Positions 53,701-64,000 of a stretch of DNA of 64,000 nt are shown here, piece by piece. Below the pieces are notes generated by a model. It did not search any database and was not told the DNA's origin. It worked only from the letters and a program-made list of their open reading frames with translations. The position numbers and the translations under genes are program-made. Position 1 is the first letter of the stretch. The number at the start of each line of letters is the position of its first letter. The DNA is from Bolinopsis microptera (lineage: Eukaryota > Ctenophora > Tentaculata > Lobata > Bolinopsidae), in NCBI RefSeq assembly GCF_026151205.1, contig NC_087078.1, positions 7,952,675 to 8,016,674 of the forward strand, written 5' to 3'.

Positions 53701-54273
53701 CTAGCTTATAGCCTTTTCTTTGTCTGCTTTACTAATATTAGGCTCAAATACTAAAGCGTCTACTATAATGACAGAAAGGTGCTTACTGAGTGAGGAATTA
53801 TAGGAGGCTATGGTACTAAAATCTAAATCATGATCAATATCTAAAAAATGGTTAACTAATTTACAACTTCTTATACCTTTCTTTATGTGACTCTTATGGT
53901 TAGAGAATCTCTTAGGGAGATTTGAGGTAGTATAACCGACATACGACTGTTTACAAGTCTTACACTCCATTAAATAAATGAGGTTATAACTCTGACAAGA
54001 TATATACTTAGTTATAGGGAAAACTTGTTTAGAATGGTGACTACTAAAATTGGAACAGGGGGACAGGAAATTTTGCTTACAAACATAACATTTACCACAA
54101 GCATGGCACCCTGGGTCGACAGCCCCGGGAACCGCCCTTAGACTTTCGGAGTCTGGTTCCTGGATCTGGCTTGCAGTTGTTTCTCTCTCATTATCACAGT
54201 TTAAAGTTCCACTGGCACGGTACTTATTGTGTACAAGCATGCCACCGATAGTTTGATTCTTTCGATGACTCAC
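53701..54273 (-). pseudogene. Penelope-like element, GIY-YIG endonuclease fragment
   Basis: 190 codons. Residues ~100-150 hold LIYLMECKTCKQSYVGYTTS followed by LPKRF and NHKSHI, the GIY-YIG endonuclease pattern (here LIYLMEC...YVGYT) with its Arg/His segment. This is preceded by a Cys-rich CHACGKCYVC motif, as in Penelope-like retroelements. The reverse transcriptase that should precede it (above 54273) is missing, and TA-repeats follow there. It is a 5'-truncated copy lying between Tctex exons. Confidence 0.8.
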
Positions 54274-54950
54274 GAATACACTGTCCGCACGTACCAGCTA
54301 TATATATATATGTGAATTTCGTGTTTTACTGTTTCACTGAATGTCTCAAATATATATATATATTTGAGATAAGCAGGTTTCTATAATAGTGTCATATATA
54401 TTTTGAGTGACTATTGGCTGGCACTTCGGGCCAGTCCCCAACAACCAACATATTAATTATCAAAGCTATATTAGATTTTATACGAACACAGCGAATAAAT
54501 TAGCCGAAAATATTTCAACTTACATTCGAATCCATTGAATCTTTTGACTCAGTCTGTCTTACCAATTCTGAAATTTAGTTTCATATCTTCTCTACTAATA
54601 ATATCGATAAAACCCTGAATTCGATAAATGAAATATTTCCATCATTCTATAAACCAACGAAAATGAAATGTGTAACTTTGATTCATGCTAAAAACTGGAG
54701 AGAGTTTAGTCAACTACGGAGTGGCCTATAATTGACGCAACCACGTATTTTTCTTCCAAAAGTTGGTCTACGATACTGTTTTACGCTTGCACACTATAAA
54801 AAAATCCTAGACAAGAGCTATTGTTCTCATATATATCGCATGGAATCAACTTCTAATGGGCCCTCCTAATTCCTATACTATGTATGTATTATCTATTCGT
54901 GTAATTTATTATTAGAAAAGATAAAATTCATTCGTGCTTCTTCAGATTAC

Positions 54951-55049
54951 CTTTAGGTATGTCAGATACATCGGACAGTCTTTCAATGTCTCCAGAACTT
55001 GCAACGAGCCCTACAGCTGGATCAACATGCCCTTTTAGTGAAAATGAAC
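54951..55049 (-). other. Candidate coding exon (unassigned phase)
   Basis: Acceptor TTTCTGTTTCAG, donor AAAG/GTAATC. The open frame contains SFSLKGHVDPAVGLVASSGD and ERLSDVSDIPK. It may belong to the Tctex-type gene, but its entry phase (1) does not match the first-exon candidates (phase 0). Its exit phase does not match the exon at 53019 either. At least one more exon would be needed on each side. Confidence 0.4.
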
Positions 55050-55886
55050 CTGAAACAGAAATAGCAGTCGAGTCAGACCCAGATAGTTACATTCTACAAA
55101 CCTTTTCTTTGATTATGATTAAAATGACTGATTATGATTAAAATGATTAAATTGCTATTGTAATAATTGTTATTTTTTGCTATTATATTAATTGTTATCA
55201 TAAATACAGGTTTTAAACTTTTTTTCTAATTGGGTATTCTAAATAATCAGCCTCTGACTGTAATTTATCGAAAAATGAAATGTCAACAAAGTCAATAATA
55301 TCTACCTCTAGAATGTATTTCTGATACTCCGTGTTTGACTTTCGGATGGGCAGCAAACATACTACTTCGTCTTTCAAACCCCTGTAGTTCTTTGAAATGG
55401 AACATCAGAACAATATTCCTCCCGAATAATATAAAAACGTCAGGAATCAAAATCGAGAGATCTTATCTAAGGGTGCTGGTGGCCAACAAGTCACCGTGCA
55501 AACGTTTGGGCGTATTTCTCAGTCACTAAGTGCTGGTGCCCGATCGAGATAATTTTGTCTCGTATGATTTACTATGATCACCATTCATACGAGGAATATT
55601 TAAAATCAAATAATAATTGTGTTCATTTTCTTCAAACGAAGGTTCATTCTTTAAGTCATTTAAAAATTACTGGATCGAGTCAAATTGGCCATTAAAATTG
55701 CACTTGTCCTGAAGAGCTCTAGCTTCTCAGATGACCAAGGAATCTAGCATATTAGCATAACGAGTTTATTCATTACGCTTGATAACTCTGTCATTTTAAC
55801 TCCGTTGCGCATAATTTCTTTCAGATCATATTTATTAATAATTCCACATCTGATGAGTTATTGCGATATGTAAAAATATTATTTAC

Positions 55887-55985
55887 CTGCTTGCTCATGG
55901 TGTTAAGTGCGATACCAGACATCTGCATCGAGGGCATTTCCATCTGCATAGCTGTAACCGACATCTTTGCCAAATGTTTATTCAT
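55887..55985 (-). other. Candidate alternative first exon (MNKHLAKM...)
   Basis: 33 codons from ATG 55985 to donor CAG/GTAAAT. KMSVTAMQMEMPSMQMSG and ALNTMSKQ closely parallel the exon at 56694-56831, with the same donor phase. Confidence 0.55.
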
Positions 55986-56096
55986 TACGTGGGATCAGGC
56001 GATTGGGTTGACATTAAATCCACACTATGGGAATCGGTGGGGGCCGGGGGAGGCTGACCATATTGAATTTGATCAAAATGTAGGTATTTTGCCGAT

Positions 56097-56645
56097 TTAA
56101 TCCCGGCGGACCCGGCCGTGCCCGGATACCTTAATAAACTTTAATATACCTATTTCCCGATTTTTTTGGAGGCCTAAATAAAAACTTCGCCCAAAATAAG
56201 GTTGAAATGCGATTCTTAATCGATTCTGAAAAATCCAAAAAAAAATATTTAAAATTAATGGAGTTATTTCAATTTTAATGAAATCACTTTCACTACCGTT
56301 GAGCTGTAAATCACAGAGAATATTTAGTTTAGGCTTACCATATGAAGTTGGTCTCATTCAAATATATTGAAATTTGATCAATTTATGGGCCAAAAGCTTT
56401 CAAATTTGGGCCGTATGCCCAAATATGGGTATATGGTTTTTTGGCTCATAGCTCGGCCATTTTTTGTCCAAACTGGATGAAAATCATATACGAGTACAGG
56501 AGACCAGAAAACAAGCTGATCTTGCCAATCTGAACCAAGAATATGGCTAGCCTAATTTAGGGTATATCAAGGTATATTAAAGTATAGGCATTTTGGCGAT
56601 TTGACCCCGGGGATATATACTTGAATATACTTTACATATGGCTAG
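56097..56645. repeat. Diverged relatives of the palindrome and of the 121-bp MITE
   Basis: 56155-56235 and 56395-56500 resemble an arm of the 46405-47780 palindrome (tttttttggaggcctaaat; atgcccaaatatgggtatat). 56045-56150 and 56560-56645 resemble the MITE at 34281 (tatattaaagtat, ccccggg). Confidence 0.7.
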
Positions 56646-56693
56646 TGAATGAAATGGAGTTAGTTAATAGTTAGTGATCAGTTTAGTATTTAC

Positions 56694-56831
56694 CTTGTTT
56701 GACATGACGTTAAGTGAGACACCAGACATCGAGGGCATTTCCATACTATTCTGCATAGCTGCAACCGACATCTTTTCCATAATTTTCTCCTTCGGGCTAA
56801 GCTCTAATGCTAAAGTTTCTGGTTGGGCCAT
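56694..56831 (-). other. Candidate first exon (MAQPETLALEL...)
   Basis: 46 codons from ATG 56831 to donor AAG/GTAAAT, phase 0. It contains LSPKEKIMEKMSVAAMQNSM and EMPSMSGVSLNVMSNK. Paired with 55887-55985 it looks like a duplicated first exon. It probably begins the Tctex-type gene downstream, but the link is not proven. Confidence 0.55.
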
Positions 56832-57051
56832 TTCAAATATCTTTCTAAATAGACACCGTGTGAGATTAAATATTTAAAGTACTCTTATACTCTCATAGAT
56901 TGGAAGCAAGATTTAACTCTGTATGCGAAGACACCTCCACAATCACCGATAAACGCTAAACAGGCAAGAAGCATTTAAATTGGCAGTCTAATTCGACGTT
57001 AATTTAGATGATTAATTCTTTAAAAGGTCAACCTTGTCGATTTAATAATTA

Positions 57052-57174
57052 TTTATTAGATCTCATTAAAATATGAGTTTATATTAACGTAAACACTAAA
57101 CACTAAAAAGTTGTTTCAACACACAAAATTCAAATTAAACATTATGAATATTAACAATGAAAATAATATTAAAA
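57052..57174 (-). promoter_or_regulatory. SYCP3 3' end: CPE-like sites and poly(A) hexamer
   Basis: On the minus strand, TTTTAAT occurs at 57174-57168 and again at 57071-57065. AATAAA follows at 57057-57052, 7 nt after the second. TTTTAAT fits the cytoplasmic polyadenylation element (UUUUA1-2U) bound by CPEB1. The hexamer is about 330 nt after the SYCP3 stop. Confidence 0.6.
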
Positions 57175-57388
57175 TAGCTGAAAATATGTCTCTCTAGACT
57201 AAATGTCACTGACAGAATATATGTATATATATATATATGGTGTATACAAAGTATTGTACAAAATGATAATTAATCTTTTAATCTTGTCTTAACATTGCTA
57301 TGGTTCCCAAAAATAAAGAAACGTTCGTCAAAATTGAGATATTCATTTCGTCTATCAATATAAGTCGGCCAGTCAGTTTATGGTTCTA

Positions 57389-58739
57389 TCAAAAGGACGC
57401 AGAAATGATTTGTTGCATGTTTTTCTTCATTTTGGCAACTTCAGCGTTGTGACTCTCCATCAAAAATTTCTTGTGTAGCATAGAAACTTCACGTTTCAAC
57501 TCGCCCTGTAACAAAAAATCTTTAGAAATAAAGAAAAATGTGAGTTTCTTTTAATACGAGCTTGTGAATCAATTTGGGTCCGAGTTAGTCTTAAAAGATG
57601 TATACTGTATCTCTGTATAGGGATTGACGTCACATTGCAGACCTAAACTTGAATACCAATAAAAAAATGGGTAATTACAAGATAATTGGAACTTGTCAAC
57701 ATATTTTTACAACATGATAACAAAATAAAATATTATTACATACAGGTAAATCGCCTTGTTGGTTTGTGTGAAGTTTATCTAACTCTTCTGATGCAGTGTT
57801 GTACTGCTTGGCAAGATTCTTTAAGTCGTTTAGTATCTTTACCTGTGATATGTCAAAATAAACAGGGAGAAACTGGATCAATGAAGATTCCTATCGCAAT
57901 ATATAAAATATATATATGACTAAAAAATTGTCTTATTTTGATAGCAATCATACTGAGCCCAGCTAGATGGTCATTATAGACTGACTTGATTGACTCGGAG
58001 AGTAGTGTAGAATTTCTGTTGCGTCCGAAAGGTATTGGCCAGTTTTTCTTCCATCTCCTTAGATTTCTCTATTTCACCCTCCCAAGTGTGAATCAAAGTG
58101 TCGACCTGCACTTGATATTGCTCTTGAAGTTTCCTTCGTTCTGTCCCTGGATTTTCACGTTTAAACAATCAAACTCTTTCTAAATTGTAATTTGAACAAG
58201 GTTGTATACGAGATTGAAATATTATACGTGAGTAATGTCAACGAGACTCTATAGTCTATATGTATATAACATAGAGAGTATATCTATTATCTACCTTGCC
58301 GATGGACAATATCCTCCATTTTCTTAGAACTAACTTTCACCGAAGCGTGTAGAAACTGTTCTGAGCGCTTGCGCTTTGCACCAGTTTTCTGAGCTAAGTT
58401 CGTCTGCATCATGTTGAGAAATGCGCTCATATCATCAGGCGAATCAAGGTTCTGATACGATTTTTAATTAGCCAACTTCTTATTTAATATGTCTTGTTTT
58501 ATAGTCCTGACACATGTCACATATATTACAGAACCTCTTGTAACCGAACTTAAGGCAAAAACTAATCAATCCAAAGATTTAAAAACTCTGTGTCACGTTA
58601 ATCTACAATTTACCTGTGATTCGAGGTTCAGATCATCGTTTTCATCGTTGTCAGTATGGTGATCTATCGTCTCCTCTTCCTCTTTAGCTCGTTTCTCTTC
58701 TGCTTCAGGTTTTTTTACCCTCTTGTTCGTTGGCGCCAT
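57389..58739 (-). CDS. SYCP3: Synaptonemal complex protein 3
   Basis: Axial/lateral element protein of meiotic chromosomes. Exons in coding order: 58614-58739, 58295-58451, 57986-58146, 57744-57842, 57389-57505. They total 660 nt (219 residues plus stop) and every junction is in phase; vertebrate SYCP3 is about 236 residues. The N-terminus is basic then acidic (EEKRAKEEEETIDHHTDNDE). From exon 2 on it is the Cor1 coiled-coil domain, with AKRKRSEQFLHASVKVSSKK, MEEKLANTFRTQQKFY and a C-terminal REVSMLHKKFLMES. The last residues, MQQIISASF, resemble the tail that drives SYCP3 fibre assembly. The start ATG 58739 follows an A-rich leader. Recognition is by recalled family pattern and is strong. 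Confidence 0.92.
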
Positions 58740-61026
58740 ATCTTTGTTGTACAAAGCTATAAAAATTTAGTTAATAAAATATGAATAATAAATAAATGAT
58801 ATCAAGTTTATTTTTCAGTTGGAATTATACTATTATAGGCTTTTCAATTTCAATATAATATCAATATTTCTGCTGTATAATGTCTGTACGACCGCCCACG
58901 TGCAAATTGGGTAAACAAATAGAAGTTGCATAGTAACCATAGTAACGAGGGTTGTTACACGCACGTGCACGTGCAAAGATTGGCGAACGGCATTTTTATC
59001 GGTTTTGTTGATATTACGTTTTGTTTAGTGCGAGCAACATTTTAATCGGCTGTATCTTAACAAAAACTACTATTAGCTTCCTCCCTGTGACCACGGGTTT
59101 TCTAGTAATATATAATATCATTTTAATTTTCCTTTGTTCCATCAATACTGAGTCCAGTTGTGTTATGTGTATCCAGTTGTGTCCAGTCGTGTATCATAAT
59201 TCAATAATGAAACAAAAAGTATTGGGTAAACTTTTACAATAGCGGTATTATTACTAATTTTAAGATGTTGGAATGAATATTAAATATGTTGCAAACAGTC
59301 TTCATAATCACAAGATACAATATGATAATTGATAAGTTTATGTATAAACACATAAATAAATAAGCTAAAATATTAAATATTTGACATTCGTTCAGCTCCA
59401 AGACAAACACAATAATTAAGTGCGAGAAGGGGGCCGCGCGTCCTGAAAATCGAGTCTAAAAATCTATCTTCTATATTTTTAGAGCAATCACCCAGAATTT
59501 GAGATAGGCCTTAGAGAATTTTTTATTCGTTTTTTATTCGATTTTGAAAATCTTGGGCCACGTTTTTTGACGATCTTTTATTGCAGGTGAGCTTAAAGAG
59601 TAACTGAGCACGCACCTTAATTAAAATTTCGGCTTCAAATTAAGGGATAATAATCACAACTGGATCATTTTCAGCTTTAAAATATGGTTTTTACGAAAGA
59701 GTCGAGTGTGATATGACTCATATCATATGAGTATCTAAATGTCATTGTCAAATATATTTAAAGATAAATGTTGTTTCATATACATGTATAATAATTACAT
59801 TTCCTGTTTCAGAAACGGTGAAATAAAAAACTTTTCAATACTTGACTTTGTGTAAACACCAAAACCTGTAATCTGAATTGAATGGCCAAAGCCAATTTAT
59901 GACACTTCTTTAAGATGATATGCATTAATAAGCTAAAAACAGTACGAGAATTATTACGTTTGAAAGAATAAAAAGCAATAAAAGAAGCTTATTTAATTGT
60001 AACAGCATACGGTAAAATTTTTCAACTACAACTAATACTACGACAATTACTACTACTACTACTATGCTATATTAGTAGAATTACTACTCGAGTAGAATTA
60101 TCTGAACACAAAAATTAAAACTTGGAAGAAAACACAGGGGTCAAAAAACCTATAACAGGGTAACAGTGTAAACCTCTTAAAACATCGATAAAATATGAGA
60201 ATATTTAAGCTACGTAAAATTTGATTGCATGTGAGCTCATAGCTTCATAAGTACGGTTTTATCAGAACATTTCTGCATTGCTTTTGATTCTTCATACTAT
60301 GTTTTGTTATAATTGAAAGTTGGAACGTGAAGATCGTTTCAAGGGCTCCCTTGTCTCTGCCCAGCAACCCCCTACTACTTGGCACTTTGCACTCCTTAAA
60401 TCCGTGCTTAACCCTTATCCAACCAGAGCATAAACTTCACATCGTTACGATGGTAACCATGGTTACAATGGCCCCTTTTCCTTAGCAATTCAGTCATTTA
60501 GAAACTGTACTTTGAGATACGCGCAATGTAACAAGAACAACAATCTGCTTACAATTAACAAAACAAGCTATGTTTACGTTTGTTCACTCATGCAGTTTCT
60601 TCGAATAGAAAATTAAATAATAATGAAAACAACTATACATTTGACTCATCGCCTTATAGTAATACCTAGAATTAGAGTAAAAAATCTATATATTATTCAT
60701 CTTAAGCGATATAATACTACTTAGTAACAAAAAGATAAGATCATCTAAACGAATTAAACGAGTTGTCAAACGAACACTAAAAGGCTAAAAATGTTGCATT
60801 AAACTAATGTTTACTTATTTAAAAAATGCCCAATATGATATAGTAAATATATATTCGCAATACTGTGCACTAAACTGTCAAGGGAAAAAAGCTATTTCTA
60901 TGATAATAATAATTATAATATTTACTCAATACTCATTCAGGTTTTTTAAAAGGTACTACTTTAATGGCGATGAATTCCATTTACGCACTAAGAATTAAGA
61001 TTTTAGGTTACAGATATATCGCTAAG
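58740..61026. other. Intergenic region between SYCP3 and CPEB1
   Basis: 2.3 kb with SYCP3 upstream sequence (a CACGTGCACGTGC cluster near 58963-58975 could be promoter E-boxes) and otherwise AT-rich sequence. No exon recognised. Confidence 0.5.
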
Positions 61027-61704
61027 TGTACTGCAGTGCAGTGAATGCTGAGAAATACTTGAATTGCTTAGTACATAATATGCAGTGCAGTGCAGTGCAG
61101 TACAGTGCAGTCGGTGCAGTGCAGTGCAGTGAAGTGCAGTGCAGTGCAGTGCAATGCAGTGCAGTGCAGTGCAGTGCAGTGCAGTGCAGTGCAGTCGGTG
61201 CAGTGCATTGCAGTGCAGTGCAGTGCAGTCGGTACAGTGCAGTGCAGTTGGTGCAGAGCAGTTGGTGCAGTGCATTGCAGTGCAGTGCAGTGCAGTCGGT
61301 ACAGTGCAGTGCAGTTGGTGCAGAGCAGTTGGTGCAGTGCAGTGCAGTCGGTGCAGTGCAGTGCAGTGAAGTGCAGTGCAGTGCAGTGCAGTGCAGTGCA
61401 GTACAGTGCAGTACAGTGCAGTGCAGTGCAGTACAGTACAGTGCAGTACAGTACAGTGCAGTACAGTTGGTGCAGGTGCAGTGCAGTTGGTGCAGTGCAG
61501 TTGGTGCAGTGCAGTTGGTGCAGTGCAGTTGGTGCAGTGCAGTTGGTGCAGTGCAGTTGGTGCAGTGCAGTTGGTGCAGTGCAGTTGGTGCAGTGCAGTT
61601 GGTGCAGTGCAGTTGGTGCAGTGCAGTTGGTGCAGTGCAGTTGGTGCAGTGCAGTTGGTGCAGTGCAGTTGGTGCAGTGCAGTGCAGTGCAGTGCAGTGC
61701 AGTG
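61027..61704. repeat. (GCAGT)n satellite with 10-bp higher-order unit
   Basis: About 680 bp of GCAGT pentamers. From about 61494 the unit becomes the 15-mer GTGCAGTGCAGTTGG, repeated about fourteen times. TCGGTGCAGT variants occur earlier. Because 5 is not a multiple of 3 and no unit frame makes a stop, several frames stay open on both strands; none is a gene. Confidence 0.95.
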
Positions 61705-61920
61705 GATGATAAAATGGAGGGACAAATTTGGGGGTCCGATTTTGTAAGGTACACTTAAAGACTTAAAATAAGGTAATTTTTACAACAAACAATGCCATTT
61801 TTCAATTCAGAACGGATTAATTCTTAATTGACATAAATTAGCTTAGATTTAATTACATTTTTGCCAAACATCGCGAAAATTCGAATGAGATTAATATATT
61901 AGATAGTTTTAGTCACAGAG

Positions 61921-63582
61921 TTACACAATTTTTCCGTTTCGAGTACGACACACCCTTTCGTGCTTTGTAGAGGAGTTTCGCATGTGCCAATCCCAACAGT
62001 CTTCGCAAAAGTAGTCAAGGCACTTACGGCAGTAAATCGGACCAGGATATTGGCACTTGGAGCAATTTTCGTTCTCTCGAATATAAGGGTCTATTTGAAT
62101 CCTTTTATCGACCTTAGGGGAGATACACTGAACTTGGACATACTTTTCTTGGATGGCTCTCTGATAGCTCTCCAAGCTCGAGAAATTCACCCTGCCAGAA
62201 CCCAGAGGATATTTATACTTGTCGGTGTCTATTTCAACATAGGCTACATTGCCAAACAAGTCGTTCATGACCTTGGAAAGGCCGGTCGCTGTAAGCATCC
62301 CATGAAGTCCTCCGACAAACACTTGATGGTGCATGTTGACCTTGTCTTTAGTACCAATGACTTTGGTATCATCATTCAAATTCCATGGTATGACTTGTAT
62401 TTCCTTGCTATGCATTTTCTCTGATCGCACATGGTATTTGTACATGGTACCGTCTGAGACATCACGGAATACTCTTGCTGAGTAAGATCGACAAAACTCT
62501 AGCAGGTTGGTAACGGAGGTGGCATCATCAAAGACTATGTAAACATATCCTTTAGGTTTTTGGCCATTTTTGTTGGGTGGCCACTCTACCGCCAGACTTC
62601 CAAATACCTCGAAAGTTTCTTTAAGGTTCTCATCTTTGATATCCCAGGGGACGCCACCCAAGAAAACCTTTCTTGAGTATTTGTTATCATTGGCATCCTT
62701 GGGAGGGAGCTCCCCGGTCCACTTAAGAGGGGGACGAGGAGGGGCGCAAAATGGCTTCAGCTTCTCTTTTGGCTGTCCGTAGCTAACATCAGTTCCCTCA
62801 GGAGGATTATATACGTCATGATGGTCACGAGAGTTTCCCAACTGCATTGGGTTCAGTTTTGCTTTAATCGGGGTAAGAGAGAATGATGCCATTTGTTTCT
62901 TCACAGGCGAATGGTGACGAGACAGCGATGCATTAGACAAACTAGGCATGAATGCCCGGCGACTACCAGGGGTCCGGCTGAAGTCGACTGCTGGTGACTT
63001 TTGGAAACCCATTACTGGTGATTGTATCAGGTTTTTTAAGTTCTCCATGATATCGGTCATCGGACTATTCTGCTTTTTATCTCTGAAGTTGGGAATTTCA
63101 AGAAGAGATTTCTTTTTAGGGGATTGATATTTAGGAAAGCTATGTATGTTGGTCCATCTTGGAGAGTATGATTTCCATGTCTTTCTTTCTGGAGTGGTTG
63201 GTTTGTAGCTTCTGCTGCTGTAAAAGCTTTCTGGAGAAGTCTTGCCCCATCCAAATTCTCCAATACTGTTCATGTTATCAGTCGGTCTGTTTGTCTCCCA
63301 CTGGAAAACATCATTTTAGTAAATGATGGATCCGGATATAAGATCTTAAATCCAGAAGAAACAAATCAAATATTGACTGTGGCAAACTGAAAATAAGCTA
63401 TATACCGATATAGCTTTATAATTTAATGCAATATTATGCAAGTTAACATCTGTATATCATTGCAAGTGACTTTTAATAATGAGGAAAAAAACGAAATAAA
63501 AATATTACCTTTTTAATCTCATCAAAGTCGGTATTTACAATTATGACCGTATCACTTTCAACTATTCTGACTTTATAACTTC
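61921..63582 (-). CDS. CPEB1: CPEB1 (Orb) RNA-binding protein, 3' part
   Basis: Binds UUUUAU-type elements in 3' UTRs and controls cytoplasmic polyadenylation and translation in oocytes and neurons. The large last exon (61921-63300) holds residues 1-450 if counted from the in-frame Met at 63273. An upstream exon, 63509-63582, joins it in phase 0, so the protein starts further upstream, outside what I can identify. RRM1 ~200-290 (RKVFLGGVPWDI; KGYVYIVF), RRM2 ~316-396 (HQVFVGGLHGML; GSGRVNF), then a ZZ-type zinc domain with C404, C407, C415, C418, C423, C426, H430 and H438. GSLAVEWP and KEIQVIPWNL place it with CPEB1 rather than CPEB2-4. The N-terminal part is disordered with many SP/TP sites, as expected for kinase regulation. 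Confidence 0.95.
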
Positions 63583-63730
63583 CTGAAGAAAGGTTTAGTA
63601 ACAAGAAACAATATTAATATGTAATCTGTTTTTTTGTCAAAGTTTCTGAAAATCTGTTTTTGTTTTGCGCCAAATTTCTCTCTCTTCGTTTTAACACTAA
63701 CAGTACTGCACCCCTTGTATTTGTAACTTG

Positions 63731-63973
63731 ATGCCCGACCATATAGCCAAGGCGAAGACGGCCTACAATGAAATTGTCGATATATTGGATAGTTTCCCGA
63801 CTATAAATAAAAGCAACAGATCGAAGGAAGACAGTCAAAAGGCGTTTGATAATTCCAAGCTGAAGATTTTCAACCTCATGAAGACAAGCATTCTGCCTGT
63901 TATCACTGATAAGGGTGCTACATCATACACTTACATTGTAAAGGAGAATGTGCGAGTATCGGCTGACTATTGA
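63731..63973 (+). CDS. Unassigned small ORF, possibly a real gene
   Basis: 80 codons from ATG 63731 (a second ATG lies 3 bases upstream) to TGA. Hydrophilic with amphipathic helices (MPDHIAKAKTAYNEIVDILD; SKLKIFNLMKTSILPVI). It starts 150 bp from the CPEB1 exon at 63582 on the opposite strand, so the two would be divergent or overlapping. I do not recognise the family. The window ends shortly after. Confidence 0.4.
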   Translation: MPDHIAKAKTAYNEIVDILDSFPTINKSNRSKEDSQKAFDNSKLKIFNLMKTSILPVITDKGATSYTYIVKENVRVSADY

Positions 63974-64000
63974 AGAGCACTGGAATCTGATTCAGGCCAA

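Noticed and set aside
55200-55390. Minus-strand open stretch with GLKDEVVCLLPIRKSNTEYQ
   Set aside because: Looks coding-like, but no ATG, a weak acceptor and no recognised family; not enough to call an exon.
57052-57057. Treating TTTATT as a promoter element of a plus-strand gene
   Set aside because: No plus-strand gene starts nearby; it reads better as a minus-strand AATAAA after SYCP3.
61003-61758. ORFs over 200 codons on both strands
   Set aside because: Artefacts of a stop-free pentamer repeat.

Overview
This is animal nuclear DNA. It is AT-rich and carries intron-containing genes with GT-AG splice sites, conserved metazoan proteins and many transposable elements. The mix (a copia-like LTR element, a LINE with a dioxygenase/esterase ORF1, Penelope-type GIY-YIG remains, foldback elements) suggests an early-branching or marine invertebrate such as a cnidarian. 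That placement is inference; no single gene settles it.

Layout. 394-5384 (-): eight-exon SLC35B2-type PAPS transporter, 420 codons. 5539-9332: foldback element with ~0.7 kb inverted arms, a 5-bp target duplication and gene fragments inside. 9.4-12 kb: LINE debris and simple repeats. 12151-22058: a ~2.1 kb repeat unit present twice in tandem; the second copy is split by a copia-like LTR element (14296-20041) with two 833-bp LTRs that look identical. 22088-28144 (-): a LINE with two intact ORFs; ORF1 joins an AlkB-type dioxygenase to an SGNH esterase. 28277-45705 (+): ribose-phosphate pyrophosphokinase (318 codons), with a 2.4 kb polypyrimidine foldback in intron 2 and two alternative last exons. 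46405-47780: a near-perfect 1.38 kb palindrome. 49288-51497: a DNA element rich in TTTGTCACA motifs. 51974-56831 (-): exons of a Tctex-type dynein light chain, with candidate duplicated first exons further upstream and a Penelope fragment between. 57389-58739 (-): SYCP3, five exons. 61.0-61.7 kb: a (GCAGT)n satellite. 61921-63582 (-): 3' part of CPEB1. 63731-63973 (+): an unassigned small ORF.

How the genes relate. SLC35B2 supplies PAPS for Golgi sulfation and PRPS makes PRPP for nucleotide synthesis; they are simply neighbours. SYCP3 and CPEB1 both act in germ cells. In mouse, CPEB regulates SYCP3 mRNA, and the SYCP3 3' region here has CPE-like sites, one of them 7 nt from a poly(A) hexamer.

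Exon structures were assembled by eye from splice signals, reading phase and recalled family similarity. The complete models (SLC35B2, PRPS, SYCP3) keep frame at every junction and give whole codon numbers. Several elements end in long G or C runs, where assemblies often fail, so their lengths should not be trusted exactly.
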